Part shown: positions 45,391 through 56,329 of the stretch, one piece after another
Layout: each line of letters starts with the position of its first letter
Position numbering within the stretch: the stretch's first letter is position 1
Source: Avena insularis
Taxonomy: Eukaryota > Streptophyta > Magnoliopsida > Poales > Poaceae
DNA: 64,000 bases
Reading direction: 5' to 3'
Assembly (NCBI GenBank): GCA_023614405.1
Contig: CM042685.1
Coordinates: 85,984,684 to 86,048,683 of the forward strand
The notes under the pieces: model-generated
Seen by the model: only the letters and a program-made list of their open reading frames with translations
The model's database searches: none
What the model was told of the DNA's origin: nothing
Program-made: the position numbers and the translations under genes

Positions 45391-48300
45391 TGTCACATCC
45401 CAAGACTTTCCAAATCTTGTAATGTGAAAAATAAATGGATAAAATAAAACTTTGTTTGATTTTCAGAGTGAGAAGAAACTTTTTGAATCCAATTGGAAAT
45501 CTTCAAACCAATTTGGATCAAATAAATCCTAAAGGGATTTAAAAAGATAAACATTTAATAAAGGAAGATAAAAAAATAAGGATTTAATATCCAATTTTAT
45601 TTAAGTAAAGGCTTTTCCCATTTTAAATAAACACAAAAACTTATTTATTTATTTTAAAAATAAGTTTTCCAAATATTTTATATTCTCAAATAAAACCTAC
45701 TGAAGTGTTTTGGTTTTATTTTAGATTTCAAAATAAATATTTTAATAAAATAAATCCTATTTGAAATAATAACTAAGGTCCATCTTATTTAATTATTAAT
45801 GGACCCTAGAACAAAATGTTATTTTATTTTTAACAAGTTTTCCAAATAACTTTTATTTTCAAATAAAACCTACTGATATGGTTTTGAAAATATTTGGATT
45901 TCAAATGGAGATTTTATTAAATAAATCAAACCCTATTTGATTAAATAACTAAAGGTCCATTTTATTTAATTAATGAATGGATCCTAAAAAGAATAAAGAT
46001 ATTATTTTATTTTGGGATTTGGTTTATGTTGATAAACAGAACCAAAAACTCATTGCAAGGGTGGTGATTGTTTGAATGTTTGAATGTTGTTTGGAATTTC
46101 AAAACAGAAAATAGTATTGGAAAAAGAAAAAGGTTTCAGATAGAAAAAAATAGGATCTGGACCAGCCCAGCCGGCCAAGCCCAACAAGGCCCGGTACCAG
46201 CCCCTCTCTTCCCCGAAGCATTCTTTTCTCACTCAGGAACTTAACCGCTAAGTCGCTGACGACTGGACCCCACACTCGCGCTCTCTCTCTCGCAGACAGC
46301 TAGGACCCACCCCTCCTGTTCATCGTCTCCACCGCGTCGACCGTTCCTCGCCGTTTACTGCCGTGTTAATTCCCTTGAATTAGCGTTGAAGGATGGATTA
46401 AACCCGCCATTGACCATGCCTGATTAAACGCCAGGGAATCCTCTCTCTTTCCCCTCTGTCGCCCCTCCTCGAAATGCCCCCAGGCTGTCGAATTTTGCTC
46501 AACCACCCCCTGTCTCCGACGAACAACCGCGACGATTTCGGCGAGCCCAGCCACCGCCTGGCCCCCCTCGACCACCCGAGCGTGATCCCCATGTCCCTAC
46601 GCATCTCCCAGCACCAACCACTCGTCCGCGCGTGCTCTAGAACGCCGACAACAAACACGACAGAGCGCCGCCGTCTTCTGGCGTTCTCCGACGACGTCTC
46701 CCCGGTAAACCCGACCACCCCTCTCTTCCCTGTGGACACGTTAATGATCTCCATGCTCTCGCGAACCTAACAGTGTCTCCCGTTTGTCCTAGGGTGCCCC
46801 TATCCTCGCCCTCGACGACCCCCTAAACCGCCCGAAGCCCAGCTCATCTCCGACGAGCCATTAAGGACAGTCCTGTGCGCCCCTCCGCCAGCCAGTGCCA
46901 CCTTGAGCTTCCCGAAACTTCGGCGAACGCAGTGAGCTTACTCTCTCCCTTTCTTGCTTCCTGCTTCGCCGCTTATCGACCTTGCACCGCCCATTGGCCG
47001 TCACTACGCCGAGTAAGGTCAATCAGTTTGACACCGTTAGATTTTAATCCTGCGGTTGTAATTAGAATAAATGCGGTAAGAACGCTTTGAGCAGCGATAT
47101 CAATTAGATCAACGTCTGCGTCGCCTGATCCGCACGAACCGTTTCGACGAATCGAACGCAGCGTGTCCTTTGGATGATTTAGAATAGAATTTGAAATCAG
47201 ATTTAGATGCCATTTTGAAACCCTTGTAACTTTCAAACCACACGTCCAAATTTTACAAATTTTATATCAATGGAATCAGTGCGACAAGACCTAGCCAACC
47301 ATGCCTTTTGTTTAGTATAAAGCTTCTGGAAAAATGGTTGTTTTTTACAGAAACATTTGTGTGCTTGTTAAGGATGTAAAAAATTGTTCAAAAATGATTT
47401 TGGGGATAAAATCTTTGGAAAATGGTGTGATTTGAACCTACTAACATTAGGAAACACTTTGTGGATTCAAAAAAATGAATTTCGTAAAACAAAATAATGA
47501 TTCTTTGATTTAAAACCATTTCTAGTCAAATAAAAATGTGGTTTATTTATTAAAAATGGTTTTGGAAGAAAACCTTTGGAAAATGTTTTTGTTTTAAACT
47601 CTCTAACCCCAAACACCAAGTTTTATGAGTAGAAAATGAATTTGGTGAACCTTATAGATTAATGCCTTAGTAGAAATATTTCTACACCACATAAATTGAT
47701 ACTTTGTTTTGAAAATGGTTTAGGAAGTGAAACCTCTTGCAAATGACTTTGCCACTTTACAAAATGACCAAAAGATGTTTTCAAATGTTTATGACCCATT
47801 AGGAACCACTTTTCAAACAAAAACAAAGCTTGGCATGCTTGCATGCATTACTTTGACTTCATGATTTTATGTGTTGTTTTGCTTGATTGGTAGATTGAGT
47901 TTGTGCCTTGTTTGATTGATTTGTAGTGACTTGAAGAGTGTGATTGTTGCAAGGACAAGGAAGTGAACCTATACCCACCAAAAAGGCAAGTGATGCTTCA
48001 TACTTTTTGTCCCATTACTTTCACTATGCATTAGTGTTTTTCTCTAAGTAAAACTTGCATGGAATTTTGCTAAGTATAAACCTTACTAGAGGAAAACCTA
48101 GTGGATGAAACCTTAGTAGGAATTTTTCCTAAGTTAATATTCCTAGAACTATCAAGCTTAGCCTAGCTAATAGAAAACATGGGTGGACTATATATTCACA
48201 CTATGGAAAAATTCCTAAGTCTGAGGACTTGTGTTTTGTTTAATAAAACAACTAAGTTAATGAATCACCTGGGTGGAATGGTAATTGGTTGGTGGATTTT

Positions 48301-49213
48301 GGTTGAGTGGTTCACAAGGCCCATGTCTATGGTTTACCTTGTGTATCTCACTTGTGGATGGCCACCCAGGAACAAAGAGATTTGAGATGTCAAATGTTGA
48401 GAAGCTTCAAGTGCAGCCACTTGGCATTATGACTTAGCCATATGGACAGTGGGTGGTAGTTTTTGATAGGTTGTAACGCGTCCATTTTGGTCTAAGGGAA
48501 GGCTTCTGAAAGATCTTGTCTTGGGAAACCAAGTCTTGTGGGGAAAGTGCACCACCTCTGCAGAGTGTAAAATCTAAGTACTTAGCCATGTCCCTGGTAA
48601 AGGACAATTTGAGCATCAAGACATGGAAGCAATCAAGAATCTCATCATTCAAATTTCTATGTTAAAAACTTGTGGTTGAACAAGGGTTAAAGGATCTTCA
48701 ATCTTGATTGAGAAAAATGATTTTGTCAAGCAAAAACTTAGTGTTTTCAAAATGATACGGAAAATCTATTTTGAGCAATGCAAGCCTCAACTCCACTTAG
48801 CCAAATGCATTTAGATGATAGACTCCACTATACTACCATAGTATCACTTGCCAATACAATTCAAATGTATTGACCCTTGTGGATGTAACTTGTAATGTTG
48901 CAGGTTTGATTGTTTTAGAGAAGATTGATTGATTAGGATTACAAAGTCTACAACCAACATGTCTGTCTGTGGCACTTTGAAGATGAAGGACTCCATGCTT
49001 ATAGTTATTCCGCTGCAATGTATTGTAATAGCCAAATGAGCTATGTAATGATGTAATAAAATTATGTTATTCCTGCTTATAAAGTTATATTATGACCTTT
49101 GTTTCTTGATATTACATCTAAACTGTGGATGTTAGCTATTGATCCAGGGACTAGCATTGTAAACACAGGGGACACCACCTTATGTTAATAAAGGTTGGGT
49201 CACTCCCTCTACA
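45391..49213 (+). repeat. TR-GAG#2 5' LTR
   Basis: 3,823 bp, ends TGTCACATCCC and CCCTCTACA. It lacks about 176 bp near 45580 that the 3' LTR keeps at about 50967-51142 (A-rich microhomology), and about 30 bp near 48430. Three-hairpin block at 48556-48605. GC-rich presumed promoter about 46150-46990, clearly diverged from that of TR-GAG#1. Confidence 0.93.
48550..48610 (+). promoter_or_regulatory. Three-hairpin LTR block, TR-GAG#2 5' LTR
   Basis: H1 CTCTGCAGAG 48556-48565, H2 CTAAGTACTTAG 48574-48585, H3 GTCC, 8 bases, GGAC 48590-48605. All stems perfect. Confidence 0.6.
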
Positions 49214-49215
49214 GA

Positions 49216-49227
49216 TGGTATCAGAGC
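49216..49227 (+). other. Primer binding site (tRNA-iMet), TR-GAG#2
   Basis: TGGTATCAGAGC, two bases after the 5' LTR end. Confidence 0.94.
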
Positions 49228-49905
49228 ATTGTGTTTCCTGTAGGATTTTTAAACCTAGGATTGGACAAAACCTTTAGAAAAATAGGAGTTGTATTTGTTC
49301 CAAAACTTATTTACAAAACAAACTTGTAAACCCTTTCCTCAACCATTTTGGTTTCAATTCTACATCTCTTCTACTTCAACCTGATGGAAAAACCTACCCC
49401 ATGGCCCAAGACTTCACCATGTGCAAAGGACTTCTCCAACACATTCAACTCTAATGACTTCAACATCTTCAGCATGTTCACCAAGGACCTCAACCTTGGA
49501 TATCACCAAGGACTACAAGTGAGACAAGGAAATCTTGCTCAAGATTTAGAGACTGAGGGAATGCAAAAGTTAGAAGGAGCCTACATTAATTGAAGTTTTA
49601 TGACCAAGAGTTTTCCTAAAGGAAACCAAGATCTCGTGTAGAAAGAAGAATCAACCAAGAAGGATGGAAAGATCACAAGTGAACCCTATAGATGGACTAC
49701 CATACTTTAGTTAGGACAAACTCACCAACTTATGTGGTGTAACAAAAATATTTTGTTGCCTAAGTATGTGCTTGAACTTTGTTGTTTGAGTGAAAAGTTA
49801 TTTGTAAATGCTTGCACATTGCTTGTGTGACTTGTGATGTGTGTGATTAGAATTATTTCCTTAGAAAACCTTTTGCCTATGCTAATCTCCATCTAACCCA
49901 AACAG
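49228..49905 (+). other. TR-GAG#2 5' leader
   Basis: About 680 bp without a recognised domain. An 81-codon ORF at 49348-49593 occurs here but shows no family similarity that I can see, and its TR-GAG#1 counterpart is not open over the same length. Confidence 0.6.
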
Positions 49906-50673
49906 ATGACTACTCCAACAAACACCAACATCAAAGTTGATGACAACAACAACCAAGAGGACAACATGAGAGAACTTATAGCAACCCAAAACCAGTTGAG
50001 CCAAGAGACAACTCAGCTTTTAGCCAACAACAATGGACTAGACCCAACCATACAAAGGATTTTGAAACTTCAATCCCAATTGTTGCAAGGATTGGTTACT
50101 CAAATGATCAACATGGGAGAAAACTTTTCCCAAAGAGCTAATGACAACAAGGATGACAAAGATGCTAATCTAGAAGGAACCCAAGCTAACAAAACTTGTG
50201 GAGACAAGGATCATGCATCCAAGGAGCATGAAGATCAATGCCCCAAGAAGAGAGAAAGATCTCCCACCTATGAAGAACATGAACTAGAAGAACTCCTAGC
50301 TTTGGAGAGACCCAAAAAGAAGAAGAAGAAATGCCCCAACCCTAACAAGGAGGATATTACTCAAGTGCAATGTTACAATTGCAAAGAGATGGGACACTAT
50401 GCCAATGAATGCCCAGAAAAGAAGAAGAATCAAAGAAACAAACAAGAGGCAATGATACCAAAGGAAAAGAAAGATATCAGCCAAGTAATGTGTTTCAAAT
50501 GCAAGGAACTAGGCCACTATGTAAACAATTGTCCAGAAAAGATGAAGAACAAGTTAAACAAGTCTATGAAGGATCTCAACCTTGGCCCATGAGTCAGGTG
50601 TGGAAACAAAGGACACTATGCAGAAGGTTGCCCAGAGAAGTTTCCCCAGGATCCCAAGCAAGCCAAGTTGTAA
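49906..50673 (+). CDS. TR-GAG#2 Gag-like zinc-knuckle protein
   Basis: 228-codon ORF from ATG 49906 to TGA 50590-50592, then 26 more codons in frame to TAA 50671-50673. Residues about 20-70 are Gln/Asn-rich and probably helical. A Lys run (KKKKKK) lies near residue 140. CCHC knuckle 1 is at about 156-169 (CYNCKEMGHYANEC) and knuckle 2 at about 196-209 (CFKCKELGHYVNNC), both intact. The TGA stands where knuckle 3 needs its first Cys; the remaining ligands follow. No capsid domain, protease or polymerase motif is seen. The likely role is binding element RNA and entering a helper's particles. This is the better preserved of the two copies. Confidence 0.9.
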
Positions 50674-50744
50674 TTTAGTTTGAAAATTTTTAAGGGTGGT
50701 AGTACCCTAGTTGTTTTGAACCAACTTGAAACCGTAGCCTCCCC

Positions 50745-50781
50745 AAATATCGGGACGAGATTTATTTTAAGGGTGGTAGCC
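50745..50781 (+). other. Pre-PPT hairpin and polypurine tract, TR-GAG#2
   Basis: AAATATCG, loop GGA, CGAGATTT (50745-50763), the shared hairpin with one mismatch. Followed by purine-rich AAGGGTGGTAG and, two bases later, the 3' LTR start at 50782. Confidence 0.83.
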
Positions 50782-53700
50782 TGTCACATCCCAAGACTTT
50801 CCAAATCTTGTAATGTGAAAAATAAATGGATAAAATAAAACTTTATTTGATTTTCAGAGTGAGAAGAAACTTTTTGAATCCAATTGGAAATCTTCAAACC
50901 AATTTGGATCAAATAAATCCTAAAGGGATTTAAAAAGATAAACATTTAATAAAGGAAGATAAAAAAAATATATTTAAAACTACTATTTTGGATCTTTCAA
51001 TAAAAGGATTTGGTTTTCAAAAGAAAAGGTAGATTTATAAATAAAGATTATTTTATAAAGCCAAATTAAACCTTGGCCAATTTTTTGAAATAAAAACATT
51101 TTGTTTTGATAAAAATAGTAAAGGTTTATTTAAATAAAATAATAAGGATTTAATATCCAATTTTATTTAAGTAAAGGCTTTTCCCATTTTAAATAAACAC
51201 AAAAACTTATTTATTTATTTTAAAAATAAGTTTTCCAAATATTTTATATTCTCAAATAAAACCTACTGAAGTGTTTTGGTTTTATTTTAGATTTCAAAAT
51301 AAATATTTTAATAAAATAAATCCTATTTGAAATAATAACTGAGGTCCATCTTATTTAATTATTAATGGACCCTAGAACAAAATGTTATTTTATTTTTAAC
51401 AAGTTTTCCAAATATCTTTTATTTTCAAATAAAACCTACTGATATGGTTTTGAAAATATTTGGATTTCAAATGGAGATTTTATTCAATAAATCAAACCCT
51501 ACTTGATTAAATAACTAAAGGTCCATTTTATTTAATTAATGAATGGATCCTAAAAAGAATAAAGATATTATTTTATTTTGGGATTTGGTTTATGTTGATA
51601 AACAGAACCAAAAACTCATTGCAAGTGTGGTGATTATTTGAATTGTTTGAATGTTTGAATATTGTTTGGAAATTCAAAACAAAAAATAGTATTGGAAAAA
51701 GAAAAAGGTTTCAGACAGAAAAAAATAGGATCTGGACCAGCCCAGCCGACCAAGCCCAACAAGGCCCAGTACCAGCCCCTCTCTTCCCCGAAGCATTCTT
51801 TTCTCACTCAGGAACTTAACCGCTAAGTCGCTGACGACTGGACCCCACACTCACGCTCTCTCTCTCTCGCAGACAGCTAGGACCCACCCCTCCTATTCAT
51901 CGTCTCCACCGCGTCGACCGTTCCTCGCCGTTTACTACCGTGTTAATTCCCTTGAATTGGCGTTGAAGGATGGATTAAACCCGCCATTGACCATGCCTGA
52001 TTAAATGCCAGGGACTCCTCTCTCTTTCCCCTCTGTCGCCCCTCCTCGAAACGCCCCCAGGCTGTCGAATTTTGCTCAACCACCCCCTGTCTCTGACGAA
52101 CAACCGCGACGATTCCGGCGAGCCCAGCCACCGCCTGGCCCCCTCGACCACCCGAGCGTGATCCCCATCTCCCTACGCATCTCCCAGCACCAACCACTCG
52201 TCCGTGCGTGCTCTAGAACGCCGACAACAAACACGACAGAGCGCCGCCGTCTTCTGCCGTTCTCCGACGACGTCTCCCCGGTAAACCCGACCACCCCTCT
52301 CTTCCCCGTGGACACGTTAATGATCGCCATGCTCTTGCGAACCTAACAGTGTCTCCTGTTTGTCCTAGGTTGCCCCCTATCCTCGCCCTCGACGACCCCC
52401 TGAACCGCTCGAAGCCCAGCTCATCTCCGACGAGCCATTAAGGACAGTCCCGTGCGTCCCTCCCCCAGCCAGTGCCACCTTGAGCTTCCCCAAACTTCGG
52501 CGAATGCGGTGAGCTTACTCTCTCCCTTTCTCGCTTCCTGCTTCGCCAGCGCCGCCGCCATCTAACCTTGCGCCGCCACCAGCCGCCGTCAGCGCCGCCC
52601 GAGTAAGGTCAATCAGTTTGACACCGTTAGATTTTAATCCTGCGGTTGTAATTAGAATAGAGCGAAGCGGTAAGAGCACGCCTGAGCCGCGCGATATCAA
52701 TTAGATCCAACGGCCTGCGTCGCCTGATCCGCACGAACCGTTTTGGACGAATCAGAACGCGCCGCGTGTCACTGGATGATTTAGAATAGAATTTGAAATC
52801 AGATTTAGATGCCATTTTGAAACCCTTGTAACTTTCAAACCACACATCCAAATTTTACAAATTTTATATCAATGGAATCAGTGAGACAAGCCCTAGCCAA
52901 CCATGCCTTTTGTTTAGTAAAAAGCTTCTGGAAAAATGGTTGTTTTTTACAGAAACATTTGTGTGCTTGTTAAGGATGTAAAAAATTGTTCAAAAATGAT
53001 TTTGGGGATAAAATCTTTGGAAAATGGTGTGATTTGAACCTACTAATATTAGGAAACACTTTGTGGATTCAAAAAAATGAATTTCGTAAAACAAAATAAT
53101 GATTCTTTGATTTAAAACCATTTCTAGTCAAATAAAAATGTGGTTTATTTATTAAAAATGGTTTTGGAAGAAAACCTTTGGAAAATGTTTTTGTTTTAAA
53201 CTCTCTAACCCCAAACACCAAGTTTTATGAGTTGAAAATGAATTTGGTGAACCTTATAGATTAATGCCTTAGTAGAAATATTTCTACACCACATAAAATG
53301 ATACTTTGTTTTGAAAATGGTTTAGGAAGTGAAACCTCTTGCAAATGACTTTGCCACTTTACAAAATGACCAATAGATGTTTTCAAATGTTTATGACCCA
53401 TTAGGAACCACTTTTCAAACAAAAACAAACTTGGCATGCTTGCATGCATTACTTTGACTTCATGATTTTATGTGTTGTTTTGCTTGATTGGTAGATTGAG
53501 TTTGTGCCTTGTTTGATTGATTTGTAGTGACTTGAAGAGTGTGATTGTTGCAAGGACAAGGAAGTGAACCTATACCCTCTACCAAAAAGGCAAGTGATGC
53601 TTCATACTTTTTGTCCCATTACTTTCACTATGCATTAGTGTTTTTCTCTAAGTAAAACTTGCATGGAATTTTGCTAAGTATAAACCTTACTATAGGAAAA

Positions 53701-54840
53701 CCTAGTGGATGAAACCTTAGTAGGAATTTTTTCCTAAGTTAAGATTCCTACAACTATCAAGCTTAGCCTAGCTAATAGAAAACATGGGTGGACTATATAT
53801 TCACACTATGGAAAAATTCCTAAGTCTGAGGACTTGTGTTTTGTTTAATAAAACAACTAAGTTAATGAATAACCTGGGTGGAATGGTAATTGCTTGGTGG
53901 ATTTTGGTTGAGTGGTTCACAAGGCCCATGTCTATGGTTTACCTTGTGTATCTCACTTGTGGATGGCCACCCAGGAACAAAGAGATTTGAGATGTCAAAT
54001 GTTGAGAAGCTTCAAGTGTAGCCACTTGGCATTATGGGCTCTGCCTAGATCATATAGGTTGCAAGAACATAGCCATATGGACAGTGGGTGGTAGTTTTTG
54101 ATAGGTTGGAACGCGTCCATTTTGGTCTAAGGGAAGGCTTCTGAAAGATCTTGTCTTGGGAAACCAAGTCTTGTGGGGAAAGTGCACCACCTCTGCAGAG
54201 TGTAAAATCTAAGTACTTAGCCATGTCCCTGGTAAAGGACAATTTGAGCATCAAGACATGGAAGCAATCAAGAATCTCATCATTCAAATTTCTAAGTTAA
54301 AAACTTGTGGTTGAACAAGGGTTAAAGGATCTTCAATCTTGATTGAGAAAAATGATTTTGTCAAGCAAAAACTTAGTGTTTTCAAAATGATAAGGAAAAT
54401 CTATTTTGAGCAATGCAAGCCTCAACTCCACTTAGCCAAATGCATTTAGATGATAGACTCTACTATACTACCATAGTATCACTTGCCAATACAATTCAAA
54501 TGTATTGACCCTTGTGGCTGTAACTTGTAATGTTGCAGGTTTGATTGTTTTAGAGAAGATTGATTGATTAGGATTACAAAGTCTACAACCAACATGTCTG
54601 CCTGTGGCACTTTGAAGATGAAGGACTCCATGCTTATACTTATTCCGCTGCAATGTATTGTAATAGCCAAATGAGCTATGTAATGATGTAATAAAATTAT
54701 GTTATTCCTAGTTATATTATGACCTTTGTTTCTTGATATTACATCTAAACTGTGGATGCTAGCTATTGATCCAGGGACTAGCATTGTAAACACAGGGGAC
54801 ACCACCTTATGTTAACAAAGGTTGGGTCACTCCCTCTACA
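50782..54840 (+). repeat. TR-GAG#2 3' LTR
   Basis: 4,059 bp, the longest and most complete of the four TR-GAG LTRs. Three-hairpin block at 54191-54241: H1 54191-54200, H2 54209-54220, H3 54225-54240 with one extra outer pair. It lies about 600 bp from the LTR 3' end. Confidence 0.93.
54185..54245 (+). promoter_or_regulatory. Three-hairpin LTR block, TR-GAG#2 3' LTR
   Basis: Identical stems to the 5' LTR copy. H3 can be extended to TGTCC with GGACA. Confidence 0.6.
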
Positions 54841-55457
54841 GTACTCTTTTCTTGTTCCCGTGGTATGTGATCCCTTGTGAGCCAGTCACATGCTTGCAAG
54901 CCAATTGGATGACATTCCACCGAGAGGGCCCAGAGTATATATATCCATCATATGGATGGACAAATCCCACTCTTGATCCATGTGCCTCAACCCATACTTT
55001 CCGAACACTCAATGCCACCTTTATAGCCACCCAGTTACGGTGTGGTGTTTGATGTCATCAAAGCATCCTTCCAGTGATGGTGATTAGCATTATCTCATGG
55101 TCGAAGGAATCAGGTTACTATGTATCAGAAAGCTTATAGCAATTGAACTATTAAAATGACTTGATCTTTATGCTACGCTTATTTATAGGAGTATGTCCAT
55201 CATACCATTCTCCTAATGATATGATCTTGTTGTTAAGAACATCTCAATGTTCATGATAGGGAAACCACAATCATCTATTAACCAACAAGCTAGTATTATG
55301 AAGAGGCTTTACTAGGGACTATAATTTAGTTTACAAATTACACAAGTATTAATGTTTCCTTTTAATACTGTTATATCATGAATGCAAACATTTATCATAA
55401 ACACAAAGATATAATAATAACTATATTTATTATTGCCTCTAGGGCATATCTCCAACA
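54841..55457 (-). repeat. BARE-type 5' LTR, outer part
   Basis: Continuation of the LTR interrupted at 45390; ends CATATCTCCAACA at 55457, followed by the TSD ACAAG. The first five bases GTACT are the TSD of TR-GAG#2. It matches 38267-38883 closely. Confidence 0.92.
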
Positions 55458-56329
55458 ACAAGGACAAGGATTATCAATATAATCAAATCAAGGATCTAGA
55501 TATTTGCAAGAAATACTAGATCGAGGGTTCTCCAAATGAATGGAGAGGAGGTGAAGCGCTTCATTTCTATTGATGAAGATCGAGCCCTCCTCCTTTGATT
55601 CCCCAAGGGTTGGGGCCTTTGGGTGGATGAAGGTGGAGATCTCTTGGATAGAACTTGAGGAGCAGGTCTTGTATTTTTCGAATGACCCAAGTGTTCTGGA
55701 AGGAAGGGAATGATGGGTATAAATAACCTCTACCCAAAACTGTCCGTTAGATCTGTTTGGGGTAATCCTCCCCTAGTGGGGGCAGATAATCCGCCATGGG
55801 GAGAAAATCCGCCCTAGGGCAGGAATGTCCGGGGTAAATCCACCCCCACATAGTGGGTCGCGTCGTGCTTGACTTGGTGAAAATCCTCGAGGGGGAGGAT
55901 TATCCTCCCCCTCAAGGGGCGGACTATCCGCCCCTGGGGAAAAAATGCTCCCTAGAGACAGAAAGTCCAGGAGAAATTCCACCCCCCTCTTTGCTTGACA
56001 CGCTGTGGCGACCTTTGCAAAATTCTTGGGGGCAGACTATCCGACGCCCTTGAGGGGAGGATTATCCGGCCTGGGCAAAAACTCCGGCCTTGGCCATAAA
56101 ATCCGGGAGATATTCCACCTCCCATATTGCATGACGCGCCTTGGCGCCGTTTGTCGATTGGGGAGGGTCGGATTATCCGGTAGGGGCGGATTATCCGCCC
56201 CTCCCCCCAAAAAAACACATTGAAGCTCCTTTTCAATGTTAAGGTCTGCATCACTTTAACACACATGAAATAATCCTTGGTATTGTTATCTAACACACAA
56301 AACACTAGGGATTATGAAATGTTCTTTCA
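55458..56329 (-). repeat. Maximus-like 5' LTR, outer part, with palindrome array
   Basis: Continues the LTR from 36972. The end is placed at TTTCA (56329), mirroring TGAAA at 36526; three more bases (56332) are possible. Between about 55760 and 56202 lie repeated palindromes on the core GGATTATCC or GGAxTATCC: a perfect 25-bp one at 55889-55913, GGGGCGGACTATCCGCCCC near 55916-55934, and a perfect 21-bp one at 56182-56202. Confidence 0.75.

Larger units (their letters stand above)
45391..54840 (+). mobile_element. TR-GAG#2: gag-only non-autonomous LTR retrotransposon, complete
   Basis: Perfect 5-bp target duplication GTACT (45386-45390 and 54841-54845). LTRs 45391-49213 and 50782-54840 flank 1,568 bp with tRNA-Met primer site, one zinc-knuckle ORF, a hairpin and a polypurine tract. 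No protease, RT, RNase H or integrase is present. The LTRs exceed the interior more than twofold each. It is the youngest insertion in the nest, lying within the BARE LTR and opposite in strand to it. Confidence 0.94.
36973..55457 (-). mobile_element. BARE/Angela/WIS-type Copia retrotransposon, interrupted by TR-GAG#2
   Basis: Perfect 5-bp target duplication ACAAG (36968-36972 and 55458-55462). LTR minus-strand start TGTTGGAGATATGCCC and AGAGGCAATAATAAATATAG are diagnostic of BARE-1/Angela/WIS elements of Triticeae. The two LTRs are 1,911 and about 1,910 bp once TR-GAG#2 is discounted. The interior (38884-44092) holds leader, gag, protease, integrase, RT and RNase H in the Copia order, with several stops and frameshifts. 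It inserted into the 5' LTR of the Maximus-like element. Confidence 0.92.
17960..56329 (-). mobile_element. SIRE-lineage (Maximus-like) Copia retrotransposon with nested insertions
   Basis: Reading leftward from 56329: 5' LTR (56329-55458 and 36972-36526), tRNA-Met primer site, gag, protease, integrase, reverse transcriptase, RNase H, then truncation near 17960 before any 3' LTR. The host is split by a BARE element inside its 5' LTR, by TR-GAG#1 inside gag, and by a solo LTR inside protease. RT and integrase wording (YVDDIIFGSTN, DQKVYLSMIGSLLYL) is characteristic of the SIRE lineage. The name Maximus-like is by recognition only. Many stops and frameshifts make it dead. Confidence 0.8.

Noticed and set aside
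53784..54287. Small ORFs that recur in all TR-GAG LTR copies (for example MVHKAHVYGLPCVSHLW)
   Set aside because: Recurrence simply follows from the LTR being repeated four times. The ORFs occur on both strands, vary in length, and lack any domain. They could be revisited if codon-level conservation is found over many copies.
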